NCBI RefSeq assembly: GCF_010730745.1
Contig: NZ_AP022615.1
Location: 4,092,001 to 4,156,000, forward strand
From: Mycobacterium heidelbergense
GTDB taxonomy: Bacteria; Actinomycetota; Actinomycetes; Mycobacteriales; Mycobacteriaceae
Reading direction: 5' to 3'
DNA length: 64,000 nt
Below, one piece after another: positions 25,800-35,057 of this stretch. The notes under the pieces were generated by a model. The model was given only the letters and a program-made list of their open reading frames with translations. It had not been told where the DNA came from and ran no database searches. The translations under genes and the position numbers were made by a program. Positions within the stretch are counted from its first letter, which is position 1. Each line of letters starts with the position of its first letter.

Positions 25800-26681
25800 A
25801 TGGCGTATGCGCTATCACGTCGACGATTCGCCGTGAGGAAGGTCCCGCGGCGCCGTTGGCTTCCGATGCTGCTGGCCTGCGTGCTGGCGCTCGAGCTGGT
25901 TGCGGCCGCGGCCGTGCCGATCCGCCTCGAGCGGGAGCGGGACAGGGCCGCGGCGCACCCCGCGGCGCCGATGATCGTCGGCGACCGCGCCGTGCGGCTC
26001 GTCGGGCTGGGCGGCCCGGCCAGCGACCGCCTGCTGTCGGGCGTCGCGTCGAACATGGGCGCCGCGATCGGCGCGGTGGAGGCCTTCTGGGGAGTCGATT
26101 GGTCGCGCGAAATCTCGATAGTGGCCGCCGGCACCGACGACCAGTTTCGCGCCGCCGCCGGCGGGGGATCGGAAGCGCAGTGGGCCGACATCGCGGCGGT
26201 GACGGTCGCCGACCGCGTCGACCCCGCTCACCGGGTGGCGGTTGGCGAGCGGATCGTGTTCGCGCCGGGCGCGGCCCACATGAGCGAGGCGGCGCTGCGA
26301 ATCGTGTTGACCCACGAGCTTTTCCATTACGCGGCGCGAGCCGACACCGCCTTGGACGCGCCGCGCTGGCTGGCCGAAGGCGTCGCCGATTTCGTGGCCA
26401 GGCCGAGCGCCCCGAAGCCAGCGGAAGCGCTGTCCATCGCGTCGACGCTGCCGTCGGACGCCGACCTCGACACGCCCGGGCCGCAGCGGTCGCTGGCCTA
26501 TGACCGCGCGTGGTGGTTCGCCCGCTTCGTCGCCGACGCCTACGGCGCGGGCACGTTGCGCGCGTTGTACCTCGCCGCGTGCGGCGCCGGGCACGCCGAC
26601 GAGCTCACCGCGATCCGCGACGTCCTCGGCACCGACTCGGCCGGGCTGCTCGCCCGCTGGCGCCAATGGCTGCTGCGCTAG
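25800..26681 (+). CDS. Putative membrane-anchored zinc metallopeptidase
   Basis: 293 residues. A basic N-terminus (RKVPRRR) and one hydrophobic segment (about 21-40, WLPMLLACVLALELVAAAAV) indicate an exported or anchored protein. The domain has the zincin motif HELFH (THELFHYAARA, near residue 171) and a downstream PRWLAEGVADF, where a glutamate could be the third ligand, as in peptidase MA-like families. Substrate is unknown. It is between ripC and pimB' on the same strand, 43 bases before pimB', which hints at a cell-wall role. Confidence 0.75.
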   Translation: MAYALSRRRFAVRKVPRRRWLPMLLACVLALELVAAAAVPIRLERERDRAAAHPAAPMIVGDRAVRLVGLGGPASDRLLSGVASNMGAAIGAVEAFWGVDWSREISIVAAGTDDQFRAAAGGGSEAQWADIAAVTVADRVDPAHRVAVGERIVFAPGAAHMSEAALRIVLTHELFHYAARADTALDAPRWLAEGVADFVARPSAPKPAEALSIASTLPSDADLDTPGPQRSLAYDRAWWFARFVADAYGAGTLRALYLAACGAGHADELTAIRDVLGTDSAGLLARWRQWLLR

Positions 26682-26724
26682 ACCGTCGCACGGTCCGCGT
26701 CGTCGCCAGGCTAGCCTGACGCAC

Positions 26725-27861
26725 GTGAGCCGGGTCCTGCTGGTAACCAACGACTTTCCGCCCCGCCCGGGCGGCATCCAGTCCTACCTGGGCGAGTTTG
26801 TCGGCCGGCTGGTCGCCGCCGGGGCGCATTCCGTGACCGTGTACGCGCCGCAATGGAAGGGCGCCGACGCCTTTGACCGTTCGGCCAACGGTTATCGGGT
26901 GGTGCGCCATCCGGGCACGCTGATGCTGCCCGGCCCCGCGGTGGACGACCGGATGCGCCGGCTGGTCGCCGACCACGGCATCGACACCGTCTGGTTCGGC
27001 GCGGCCGCGCCGCTGGCGCTGCTGGCGCCGCGCGCCCGGCAGGCCGGCGCATCGCGGGTGTTGGCCAGCACGCATGGCCACGAGGTGGGCTGGTCGATGC
27101 TTCCGGTGGCGCGCTCGGTGCTGCGCCGCATCGGCGACGGCACCGACGTCGTCACCTTCGTCAGCCGTTACACGCGATCCCGGTTCGCCTCGGCCTTCGG
27201 CCCCGCGGCCAAGTTGGAATACCTGCCGTCCGGGGTCGACACCGACCGGTTCCGCCCCGATCCGGCCGCGCGGGCCGAGCTGCGCGACCGCTACCGGCTC
27301 GGCGAGCGGCCCACCGTCGTCTGCCTGTCGCGGCTGGTGCCACGCAAGGGCCAGGACATGCTGATCAAGGCGCTGCCGTCGATCCGGCGGCGCGTCGACG
27401 GGGCCGCGTTGGTGGTGGTCGGCGGCGGTCCCTACCTGGACGCGCTGCGCAAGCTGGCCGGCAATTGCGGCGTGGCCGAGCACGTGACGTTCACCGGCGG
27501 TGTGCCGGCCGACGAACTGCCCGCCCATCACGCGCTGGCCGACGTGTTCGCGATGCCATGCCGCACCCGCGGCGCCGGCATGGACGTCGAGGGGTTGGGC
27601 ATCGTCTTCCTCGAGGCCTCCGCGACGGGCGTGCCGGTGATCGCCGGGTTGTCGGGTGGGGCTCCGGAAACGGTGCAGCACAACAAGACTGGGCTGGTGG
27701 TCGACGGCCGCTCGGTGGACGAAATCGCAGACGCGGTCGCGGAGTTGCTCTCCGATCGCCGGCGGGCCGCCGCGATGGGCGCGGCCGGTCGCGAGTGGGT
27801 GACGACCCAGTGGCGCTGGGACACGCTGGCCGCCCGCCTGGCTGGCCTGCTGGGCGGCTAA
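26725..27861 (+). CDS. pimB: Phosphatidylinositol mannoside alpha-mannosyltransferase PimB'
   Basis: GT4 glycosyltransferase adding the second mannose to PIM1 with GDP-mannose at the membrane's inner face. The GTG at 26725 (VSRVLLVTNDFPPRPGG) gives 378 residues. The GT-B fold shows the N-terminal GGIQSYL acceptor loop, ASTHGHEVGW, CLSRLVPRKGQD and the E-x7-E motif in GAGMDVEGLGIVFLEA. It matches Rv2188c in synteny. It ends at a compact hairpin (27850-27872). Confidence 0.93.
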   Translation: MSRVLLVTNDFPPRPGGIQSYLGEFVGRLVAAGAHSVTVYAPQWKGADAFDRSANGYRVVRHPGTLMLPGPAVDDRMRRLVADHGIDTVWFGAAAPLALLAPRARQAGASRVLASTHGHEVGWSMLPVARSVLRRIGDGTDVVTFVSRYTRSRFASAFGPAAKLEYLPSGVDTDRFRPDPAARAELRDRYRLGERPTVVCLSRLVPRKGQDMLIKALPSIRRRVDGAALVVVGGGPYLDALRKLAGNCGVAEHVTFTGGVPADELPAHHALADVFAMPCRTRGAGMDVEGLGIVFLEASATGVPVIAGLSGGAPETVQHNKTGLVVDGRSVDEIADAVAELLSDRRRAAAMGAAGREWVTTQWRWDTLAARLAGLLGG

Positions 27862-27872
27862 ACGCCGCCCAG
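27850..27872 (+). terminator. Hairpin over the pimB' stop codon
   Basis: CTGGGCGGC (27850-27858) pairs with GCCGCCCAG (27864-27872) across a 5-base loop that includes the stop codon. There is no T tract. Confidence 0.45.
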
Positions 27873-27898
27873 CGCGGGCCCCGGGCGTCTGGGTGCCA

Positions 27899-27960
27899 CG
27901 TCGAGCGTCACGCCAGCGTGATGCTCGACGGTCGGCGCCACGCTGGCGTGACGCTCGACG
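27899..27960. terminator. Long perfect inverted repeat between pimB' and fadD15
   Basis: Perfect 22-base arms at 27899-27920 and 27939-27960 (CGTCGAGCGTCACGCCAGCG...) with an 18-base loop between convergent genes. It has the same arm core and loop size as the element at 636-695. Confidence 0.65.
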
Positions 27961-27979
27961 ACGAGGGCGGCCGCGGCCG

Positions 27980-29782
27980 CTAGTCCTTTTCGTAGATCGA
28001 CTCGATGTCCGAGGCGAACTTCTCGGCCACCACGTTGCGCTTGACCTTCATCGTCGGCGTCAGTTCGCCGGTGTCCTCGGTGAAGTCGACCGGCAGGATG
28101 CGGAACTTGCGGATCGACTCGGCGTGCGACACCGCCAGGTTGGCGTGCTTGACGGCCGCGTCGATCTCGGCGACCAGGTCGGGGTCGGCGGCCAGCTCGC
28201 CCACCGACGCGCCGGCCGGCTTGTGGTGGCGCTCCTTCCAGCCGTCGAACGCCTCGGGATCGATGGTGATCAGCGCGCCGATGAACGGCTTGGCGTCGCC
28301 TACCACCATGGCCTGGCTGATCAGCGCGTGCGCCCGCAGCTGGTCCTCCAGCACCGCGGGGGCGACGTTCTTGCCGCCGGCGGTGACGATGATCTCCTTC
28401 TTGCGGCCGGTGATCTTCAAGAAGCCGTCCTCGTCCAGCGCGCCCAGGTCGCCGGTCTTGAACCAGCCGTCGGTGAACGCCTCGCCGGTGGCCTGCTCGT
28501 TGCGCCAGTAGCCGCTGAACACCACGCCGCCGCGCACCAACAGCTCGCCGTCGTCGGCGATGCGCATGCTGTTGCCGGGCAACAGCGTTCCCACGGTCCC
28601 GATCTTGACCCTGCCGACCTGGTTGACCGTGATGGCCGAGCTGGTCTCGGTCAGGCCGTAGCCCTCGTGGATGGTCAGGCCCACGCCGCGGTAGAAGTGG
28701 CCCAGTCGCGTGCCCAGCGGTGCGCCACCCGAGACCGACGCGTGGCAGTCGCCGCCCAGCGCCGCGCGCAGCTTGTGGTAGACGAGCCGGTCGAACAAGG
28801 CGTGCCTGGCGCGCAGCAGCAGCCCGGGCCCGCCGTCGTCCTGGGCCTGGCTGAAGTCGACCGCGGTCTGCACGGCCATCGCGAAGATCCGCCCCTTGCC
28901 GTCGTTCACGGCGTTCTGCTCGGCGGTGTTGTACACCTTCTCGAACACCCGCGGCACCGACACCACCACCGTCGGCTTGAACACCGCGAACATCGGCAGC
29001 AGGTTCTTGATGTCGCTGGTGAACCCGACGGTCACCTTGTTGGCGAACGCCGACAGCGTCAGCGACCGGGCCAGCACGTGGGCCAGCGGCAGAAAGATCA
29101 GCAGCCGCTGCCCCTCGGCCAGCAGCGTCGGGAGGCACTGCTTGGCGCCCCGCGTCTCGTACAGCAGGTTGGAGTGGGTGAGCTGGCACCCCTTGGGCCG
29201 CCCGGTGGTGCCCGAGGTGTAGATGAGCGTCGCCGGGTCGTCGGCGCGCAATGCCGCCAACCGCGCGGTCAGCTCGGCCGGCTCGCCCGACGCGCCGGCC
29301 TCGGCGAGCTGGTCGAGCGCCTTGGGGCCCGAACCGTCGATGTGCAGCACCCGGCGCAGGGCCGGCAGCTCCGGGGTGAGTTCGGTGACCATCGCGGCGT
29401 GCGCGTCAGTCTCGGCGAACGCCAGCACCGCCTCCGAATTCTGCAGCACCCAGCGCACCTGCTCGGCCGACGACGTCTCGTAGATCGGCACGGTGACCGC
29501 GCCCACGGACAGGATCGCCAGGTCGAGGATCGCCCACTCGTAGCGGGTGGCCGAAAAGATCGACACCCGGTCACCGGCCCGCACCCCCAGCGAGATCAAA
29601 CCCAGTGCCGCCGAGCGAACCTGGCCGGCCACCTCGGCGCACGTGACGTCGGTCCACGCGCCGTCGACCTGACGCCGGAAGATGACGAAGCCGGGATCGT
29701 CGCGCTCGTGCTCGAAGACCATGGCCGCGATGTTGTCGTGCTCGCCGACGGAAAAGCGGGCGGGGACGCTGTACTCACGCAC
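27980..29782 (-). CDS. fadD15: Long-chain fatty-acid-CoA ligase FadD15
   Basis: AMP-forming acyl-CoA synthetase activating fatty acids. The GTG at 29782 (VREYSVPARFSVGEHDN) yields 600 residues, as in Rv2187. It contains the P-loop-like YTSGTTGRPKG, the A5-type GYGLTETSSA and the C-terminal hinge TGRKKEIIVTAGGKN with a catalytic lysine expected beyond it (PTMKVKR). Long open frames upstream of the GTG lack similarity. Confidence 0.94.
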   Translation of the reverse strand: MREYSVPARFSVGEHDNIAAMVFEHERDDPGFVIFRRQVDGAWTDVTCAEVAGQVRSAALGLISLGVRAGDRVSIFSATRYEWAILDLAILSVGAVTVPIYETSSAEQVRWVLQNSEAVLAFAETDAHAAMVTELTPELPALRRVLHIDGSGPKALDQLAEAGASGEPAELTARLAALRADDPATLIYTSGTTGRPKGCQLTHSNLLYETRGAKQCLPTLLAEGQRLLIFLPLAHVLARSLTLSAFANKVTVGFTSDIKNLLPMFAVFKPTVVVSVPRVFEKVYNTAEQNAVNDGKGRIFAMAVQTAVDFSQAQDDGGPGLLLRARHALFDRLVYHKLRAALGGDCHASVSGGAPLGTRLGHFYRGVGLTIHEGYGLTETSSAITVNQVGRVKIGTVGTLLPGNSMRIADDGELLVRGGVVFSGYWRNEQATGEAFTDGWFKTGDLGALDEDGFLKITGRKKEIIVTAGGKNVAPAVLEDQLRAHALISQAMVVGDAKPFIGALITIDPEAFDGWKERHHKPAGASVGELAADPDLVAEIDAAVKHANLAVSHAESIRKFRILPVDFTEDTGELTPTMKVKRNVVAEKFASDIESIYEKD

Positions 29783-29916
29783 TTTCGATGACCTCGTTTG
29801 ACCTAGTGACGTTGCCGGGGCCACGGCTTGGGTGTCTCCCAGCCTAATCCGCGCATTCGCGCAGGTCTGGCATGCCCTCGGATGGGCTCCGAAAAGCGAT
29901 GTGTGAAGCTGAGGCG

Positions 29917-30306
29917 ATGAACAGCATCCAGATCGCCGACCAGACGTTCGTCGCCGCCGACGGCGCACGGGTCGGCGCGGCGGTCGCCGATCAGTCATGC
30001 TGGCGTCGGTGGTGGCCGGACCTGCGGCTGCGGGTCATCGAGGACCGCGCGGAAAAGGGGATCCGGTGGGCGGTCACCGGAGCCTTGACCGGCACCATGG
30101 AGGTCTGGCTGGAGCCGTCGCTGGACGGGGTGGTGCTGCACTATTTCCTGCACGCCGAACCCACCGGCGTGGCGGCCTGGCAGCTGGCCAAGCTGAACCT
30201 GGCGAAAATGACGCACCGTCGCCGGGTGGCCGGCAAGAAAATGGCCTTCGAGGTCAAAAGGACGGTGGAACGGTCGCGTCCGGTCGGTGTTTCTCCGGTA
30301 GTTTAA
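29917..30306 (+). CDS. Polyketide-cyclase/SRPBCC-like protein, Rv2186c-like
   Basis: 129 residues from the ATG at 29917 (MNSIQIADQTFVAADGARV), preceded by GAAGCTGAGG. Sequence features (WRRWWPDLRL, VLHYFLHAEPTG) suggest the START/SRPBCC fold used for hydrophobic ligands. Function is not known. It begins a run of same-strand genes reaching the PlsC-type acyltransferase, next to the PimB'/FadD15 genes, which hints at lipid metabolism. Confidence 0.75.
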   Translation: MNSIQIADQTFVAADGARVGAAVADQSCWRRWWPDLRLRVIEDRAEKGIRWAVTGALTGTMEVWLEPSLDGVVLHYFLHAEPTGVAAWQLAKLNLAKMTHRRRVAGKKMAFEVKRTVERSRPVGVSPVV

Positions 30307-30410
30307 CTCCGGTCAAGGTTGGGCAGGGAGAGTAGCGTTTCGGCCCGAAGGCCGGGGTGGTTCCGCGGATCGCGGGGTCGACCCGCTTGCGGAGAGAGGG
30401 CAGCAGCCAG

Positions 30411-30848
30411 GTGGCGGAGAAGACGGCGCAGACCATTCACATCGACGCGGATCCGGACACGGTGCTGAAGGTGATCGCCGACATCGATTCCTATCCGGAG
30501 TGGATCTCGGAGTATAAGGAAGCCGAGGTGCAGGAGAGGGGCGCCGACGGCTACCCGAAGGTCGTGCGATTCGTGATGGACGCGGGCGTCATCAAGGACA
30601 CGCTGGTCATGTCGTACCGGTGGCCGCAAGACCGCCGATCGCTGAGTTGGACGCTGGTCTCCAGCTCGCTGCTGCGGTCGCTCGAGGGCTCATACCGCTT
30701 GGCGCCCAAGGGATCCGGCACCGACGTCACCTACGAGCTCTCGGTCGATCTCGCCATCCCGATCGTCGGGTTGCTCAAGCGCAAGGCCGAGCGCAGGCTG
30801 ACCGACACCGCTTTGAAGGACCTGAAGAAACGAGTCGAGGCTGAGTGA
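30411..30848 (+). CDS. SRPBCC family protein, Rv2185c (TB16.3)-like
   Basis: 145 residues from the GTG at 30411 (VAEKTAQTIHIDADPDTV), after the purine-rich GAGAGAGGGCAG leader. The polyketide cyclase/COQ10-like SRPBCC pattern is clear: VIADIDSYPEWISEYKEAEV, a central FVMDAG strand and a long C-terminal helix ending KDLKKRVEAE. Such proteins bind lipids or polyketides in a deep pocket. It is followed after 16 bases by an ArsA-like ATPase. Confidence 0.88.
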   Translation: MAEKTAQTIHIDADPDTVLKVIADIDSYPEWISEYKEAEVQERGADGYPKVVRFVMDAGVIKDTLVMSYRWPQDRRSLSWTLVSSSLLRSLEGSYRLAPKGSGTDVTYELSVDLAIPIVGLLKRKAERRLTDTALKDLKKRVEAE

Positions 30849-30864
30849 ATCCACTGAATTCCGG

Positions 30865-32112
30865 GTGCCCACCCCGGCCCGGATCAGTCTCTTCGTTGGC
30901 AAGGGTGGGGTAGGAAAATCCACCCTGGCGTGTGCCACCGCCGTCTGTGATGCGAGCGAGGGGCGCCGGGTGCTGGTGGTGTCCACCGACCAGGCGCACT
31001 CGCTCGGAGACGTGCTGGGCGTCCCCGTCCCGCCCGGCGGCCGGGGCGAACCGGTGCGGGTGCTCGCCGACGACGCCGAAGCCGGCGGTGGCCTCCTCGA
31101 CGCGCTGGCGTTGGACACCCTGGCCCTGCTCGAGGCCCGGTGGCACGACGTGGTCAACACGTTGGACCGGCGGTTTCCGGACTCGGAGCTGAGTACCATT
31201 GCGCCCGAAGAACTTTCGGCATTGCCGGGCGTCCAGGAAGTGCTCGGCCTGCACGCCGTCGGTGAACTTGCCGCCTCCGGGCGATGGGATCGCGTCGTCG
31301 TCGACTGCGCCTCGACCGCAGATGCGTTGCGGATGTTGACATTACCCGCCACCTTCGGGCTCTACGTGGAACGGGCGTGGCCGCGCCATCGCCGGCTGTC
31401 CATCGCCGCCGACGACGCCCGCTCGGCGGCGGTGGTGGAACTGCTGGAGCGCGTCAGCGCCAGCGTCGAGGCGCTCGGCGCCTTGCTGACCGACGGCGAG
31501 CAGGTCGGCGCGCACCTGGTGCTGACCCCCGAACGGGTGGTCGCGGCCGAGGCGGTCCGGACGCTGGGTTCGTTGGCGCTGATGGGTGTGCGGGTCGAGG
31601 AGCTGATCGTCAACCAGATTCTGGTGGAAGACGAGTCGTATGAGTATCGCAACCTGCCCGAGCATCCCGCGTTCTACTGGTACGCCGAACGCATCTCCGA
31701 ACAACGCGCGGTGCTCGACGAACTCGACGCCACGATCGGCGACCTCGCGCTGGTGTTGACCCCGCACCTGTCCGGCGAGCCGATCGGCCCCAAGGCGCTG
31801 GGCGCGCTGCTGGACGGCGCGCGCCGGCGCGGCGGGGCGGCGCCGCCCGGTCCGCTGCGTCCGATCGTGGACCTCGAATCCGGGTCGGGGCTTGGGTCCA
31901 TATACCGGATGCGGCTAACGTTGCCCCAACTCGATCCTCGAGGACTGACCCTGGGCCGGGTCGACGACGACCTGATCGTCGGCGCCGGCGGCTTGCGGCG
32001 CAGGGTTCGGTTGGCGTCCGTGCTGCGGCGGTGCACGGTGCTCGACGCGCACCTGCGGGGTGGTGAGCTGACGGTACGTTTTCGACCAGACCCGGAGGTG
32101 TGGCCTAAGTGA
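30865..32112 (+). CDS. ArsA/Get3-like P-loop ATPase, Rv2184c-like
   Basis: 415 residues from a GTG at 30865. The deviant Walker A motif GKGGVGKS at residues 12-19 and STDQAHSLGDVLG (switch I type) identify the ArsA/Get3 (SIMIBI) class; a switch II-like VVVDCASTADALRML follows. Bacterial members have no settled role, possibly membrane-protein or lipid handling. Upstream codons (SESTEF) are open but lack a start. The stop overlaps the start of the next gene by four bases. Confidence 0.85.
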   Translation: MPTPARISLFVGKGGVGKSTLACATAVCDASEGRRVLVVSTDQAHSLGDVLGVPVPPGGRGEPVRVLADDAEAGGGLLDALALDTLALLEARWHDVVNTLDRRFPDSELSTIAPEELSALPGVQEVLGLHAVGELAASGRWDRVVVDCASTADALRMLTLPATFGLYVERAWPRHRRLSIAADDARSAAVVELLERVSASVEALGALLTDGEQVGAHLVLTPERVVAAEAVRTLGSLALMGVRVEELIVNQILVEDESYEYRNLPEHPAFYWYAERISEQRAVLDELDATIGDLALVLTPHLSGEPIGPKALGALLDGARRRGGAAPPGPLRPIVDLESGSGLGSIYRMRLTLPQLDPRGLTLGRVDDDLIVGAGGLRRRVRLASVLRRCTVLDAHLRGGELTVRFRPDPEVWPK

Positions 32113-32492
32113 GTGGGGCGCATCCCGACCTCGGTCCCGAGCTGCGCAAGCTCGCCCAGGCGATCCTGGACGGGATCGACCCCGCCGTGCGAGCGGCCGC
32201 CGCGCTGACGGCCGGCGGGGCAGTCGGGACGGGCAAGTGCCAGCAGGTGTGGTGTCCGGTGTGCGCGCTGGCCGCGCTGGCGACCGGCGATCAGCACCCG
32301 TTGCTCACCGTGATCGCCGACCACAGCGTCGCGCTGCTGGAGGTGATCCGCGACATCGTCAATGACATCGACCGGTCCTCCACACCGACACCGCAACCCC
32401 CGCCGGACGGCCCGCCCGGTGGCGGGGCCGCCGCGGACGATGCCAACGTGAAGACCCGTTATCAGCCCATCCCGGTCACCGTCGAGGAGTGA
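32109..32492 (+). CDS. Small cysteine-motif protein, Rv2183c-like
   Basis: 127 residues, GTG start overlapping the previous stop. The centre has C-x5-C-x2-C (KCQQVWCPVC), a possible metal site, within an amphipathic helical region; the C-terminal 40 residues are Pro/Gly-rich and disordered. Coupled translation with the ArsA-like ATPase suggests they act together. Function unknown. Confidence 0.78.
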   Translation: MSGAHPDLGPELRKLAQAILDGIDPAVRAAAALTAGGAVGTGKCQQVWCPVCALAALATGDQHPLLTVIADHSVALLEVIRDIVNDIDRSSTPTPQPPPDGPPGGGAAADDANVKTRYQPIPVTVEE

Positions 32493-32578
32493 CCCGCCCG
32501 CGCCGATGGTGGTCGGTTGCGCCGCGGGTCGGTACAGTTGGCGCAGAACACCATCGGTGGCGGGTGAGAGGGAGGGCC

Positions 32579-33304
32579 ATGTGGTACTGGCTATTCAAGT
32601 ACGTCTTGCTGGGCCCGCTGCTCACCCTGGTTGGTCGACCGAAAGTCGAAGGGCTGGAACATGTTCCGAGTTCCGGACCGGTGATCCTGGCGAGTAATCA
32701 CCTCGCGGTGATGGACAGCTTCTACCTGCCGCTGGTGGTGCGGCGCCGGATCACTTTCCTTGCGAAGTCCGAATATTTCACCGGCACCGGGATCAAGGGC
32801 TGGTTCAGTCGTTGGTTCTTCACCGCCGTCGGTCAGGTGCCGATCGACCGCACCGACGCCGACGCCGCGCAGGCCGCGCTGCACACCGCCGAGCGGCTGC
32901 TGAACGAGGGCAAGTTGTTGGGCATGTACCCCGAGGGCACCCGCTCGCCCGACGGCCGGCTGTACAAGGGCAAGACCGGGCTGGCCCGGCTGGCCCTGCA
33001 CACCGGGGTTCCGGTGATCCCGGTCGCGATGGTCGGCACCAACGTCGTCAACCCGCCCGGCACCACGATGCTGCGCTTCGGGCGGGTCACCGTCCGGCTC
33101 GGCAAGCCGATCGACTTCTCGCGCTTCGAAGGCATGGCCGGCAACCGGTTCATCGAGCGGGCCGTCACCGATGAGGTGATCTACGAGCTGATGCGGCTGT
33201 CCGAGCAGGAGTACGTCGACATCTACGCGGCCAGCGTCAAGGAAGGCGGCACCGGGGCCAGCGGTGAGGCCGCGGCGCGGATCCCCGAGACCGCCGCCGG
33301 CTAG
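32579..33304 (+). CDS. PlsC-type 1-acylglycerol-3-phosphate acyltransferase
   Basis: 241 residues from the ATG at 32579 (MWYWLFKYVLLGPLL). Acyltransferase motif I is N-H-x4-D (NHLAVMDSF), and motif III appears as YPEGTRSPDG. The N-terminal hydrophobic helix suggests membrane association. It probably acylates lysophosphatidate in phospholipid synthesis, matching Rv2182c. It is the last core gene before the accessory island; the C-terminal residues (GASGEAAARIPETAAG) are followed by TAG and the island's left edge. Confidence 0.9.
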   Translation: MWYWLFKYVLLGPLLTLVGRPKVEGLEHVPSSGPVILASNHLAVMDSFYLPLVVRRRITFLAKSEYFTGTGIKGWFSRWFFTAVGQVPIDRTDADAAQAALHTAERLLNEGKLLGMYPEGTRSPDGRLYKGKTGLARLALHTGVPVIPVAMVGTNVVNPPGTTMLRFGRVTVRLGKPIDFSRFEGMAGNRFIERAVTDEVIYELMRLSEQEYVDIYAASVKEGGTGASGEAAARIPETAAG

Positions 33305-33419
33305 TAGTGAAGAAAGTTGGTAAGAGCCGCCGTCGGTGTGGTCGTCGCGACCGGCTCCGCCGGCGAGTGAGGCGAGTTGTTCTTGAGGCGCTCAGGCCAA
33401 CTCCAGTGGTGACATGGGG

Positions 33420-33721
33420 CAGTCTGCTGGATATATCTGAAAAGAACCTGAGGTCGTGGGACTTTCGGCGAACATTAGGAGATCGCTCTGGGGAACCGCA
33501 CTCTCGCAACCTTTGCGGAATGGAAATCTCGCTGGTAGTATGTACTCTACGCGTAGAGTAGCAAACCCCATCCAGTGCTATGATAGTTCAATTTGAAAGT
33601 ACTTATCAGTAGTAAGACATCTCGTATTGTCGTTAACTGTTATTCGATTGAGATAAGCATCTACCAGCTTATATAGCGAAGGTATTCTGTTTGCTGTTGT
33701 TACTCGCTGCGAAAGGCGTGG
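33420..33721. repeat. R1: intergenic repeat at the left end of unit 1
   Basis: First and most diverged of four copies. Shared blocks are GAAAAGAACCTGAG (33437 onward), GATAGTTCAATTTGAAAGTA (33582-33601) and TATATAGCGAAGG…TTTGCTG. The flanking gap 33305-33419 holds nothing recognisable. It lies 160 bases from the end of Int1, the same spacing as R4 to Int4. Confidence 0.65.
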
Positions 33722-33880
33722 AAACTGGCGGGGCCGCGGTCGTTATGTCTCGTCAGGCGCAAAATTTGTGAAAAAGCGTGCCGGCGATTGGGCCGCGCTG
33801 CCGCGTTGGGGCTGCCTGATGGGTAATAGCGCGGTGACTTCTATTTCGAGTGCATGGCGGCCGGTAACGGCCATGTCGTT

Positions 33881-34795
33881 TCACAAGTCCCCAAGTCTCA
33901 AGCGTCGTGCCTCGGTGATCGCCCGTTCAGCGGCAGTGTCCCTGCTGTAGCGGTCAACCATCTGCCGGGTACGCCAGCCGGCGACTTGCATGAGGGAGCC
34001 TTCGCTGCCGCCGAGGGATAAAAACCGACTCGCAAAAGTGTGCCTGAGCCGGTGGATATGGAAGTCCTCGATGCCCACCGCTATGGCGCGTGCCAGGAGC
34101 GCGATCCGCAGGCCGTGGTAGCCCAGCTGAGCCCGGCCGCCCGTTTCGGTGAGCCACAACGCTGGTGTGTCACTGAGTGGGTGGCGTTGGCGCACGCGCA
34201 GATAGCGGTCGATGGCCGCACCGGTCTGCGTTTCAAACGGGACGTGACGGCCTCTGCCGCCCTTGCCTTTTCGGATGGTGACTACGCCTCTGGCGAGGTC
34301 GATGTCATGCACGGACAGCGCCAGGAGTTCGCCGGCGCGCATCCCGGTTTCCACCAGTAGTCGTAGGCAAGCTTCGTCGCGGCGGTCGTGGAGCTGGTCG
34401 CCGGCGCACGCCTTGAGCATCAACCGCAACTCCTCATCGGTCAGGCGTTCCACCACCTTCATATCGATCTTGGGTGGCTTGAGACCGAGGAAGGGGTTCT
34501 CGTCGATCGCTTCCTCGTCGGCCAGCCAGGCGGCGAAGCGGCGGACGGCTTGTTGGCGGATGCGTGCGGTGGCCGGTTCGGCACCGGAGTCCATCAGATG
34601 GGCGATCCAGCGCTGCAGAGCAGCCCGGGTGAGGGGGTGTTCATCGGGTTGGGCCGCGCACCAGGTGAGGTAGTAGCGCGCTCCCCGTAGGTAGGAGTCG
34701 ATGGTGTAGGGGGCTTTGCGGTCGGCCTGCATGGCTAGTTGCCAGCTGGGGAGAAATGCCACCAAGTCGTCCGGGGTGGCGGCGCCGGCAAGCAT
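33881..34795 (-). CDS. Tyrosine recombinase Int1 (XerC/D-like)
   Basis: 304 residues. The N-terminal SAM-like core-binding domain (about 10-95) precedes the catalytic domain with R153 (ETGMRAGELL), K176/K178 (RKGKGG), H248 and R251 (HRLRHTF), W274 (GWRTRQM) and the nucleophile Y283 (DRYS); all are present, so it should be active. The ATG at 34795 lies in an AT-rich stretch without a good ribosome-binding site. It is divergent from A1. Int3 and Int4 are close paralogues of identical length; Int2 is decayed. No excisionase accompanies it. Confidence 0.93.
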   Translation of the reverse strand: MLAGAATPDDLVAFLPSWQLAMQADRKAPYTIDSYLRGARYYLTWCAAQPDEHPLTRAALQRWIAHLMDSGAEPATARIRQQAVRRFAAWLADEEAIDENPFLGLKPPKIDMKVVERLTDEELRLMLKACAGDQLHDRRDEACLRLLVETGMRAGELLALSVHDIDLARGVVTIRKGKGGRGRHVPFETQTGAAIDRYLRVRQRHPLSDTPALWLTETGGRAQLGYHGLRIALLARAIAVGIEDFHIHRLRHTFASRFLSLGGSEGSLMQVAGWRTRQMVDRYSRDTAAERAITEARRLRLGDL

Positions 34796-35057
34796 TTCAA
34801 AATGATAATAACTTCTGCTCTGTCTCGGGCAAGTTTTTGCTGTAAATACCTATAAATGCCGTCAATTGTCCGTATTTTTGCGCGATTTACTCAACATATT
34901 TTTCAGGTACGTTCAGCGAGTCGTTAACCAGAACGCACAAAGGAGTTGGTCCCGGAGCGGATCGTGACCTGCCCCTCGAAGGTTGCTAGCACCCGGGTTC
35001 TTCTCCACGTACGGCTCTGACGCATCGTTTTATCGGTTATGACAGGAAGGCGCTCAG
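34796..35057. promoter_or_regulatory. Conserved divergent leader Int1/A1
   Basis: An AT-rich 262-base gap, conserved in all four units. Shared parts include TTTTTGCTG, GCGCGATTTACTCAACATA (34888 region) with -10-like hexamers, and near A a block CGTTTTATCGGTTATGACAG (35025-35044) followed by GAAGGCGCTCAG before the ATG. The last block carries the ribosome-binding site and is almost invariant between copies. Confidence 0.6.

Noticed and set aside
33305..33420. tRNA or attachment-site gene at the left edge of the array
   Set aside because: No cloverleaf-like segment or CCA-type end was found at either edge (33305 or 60198).
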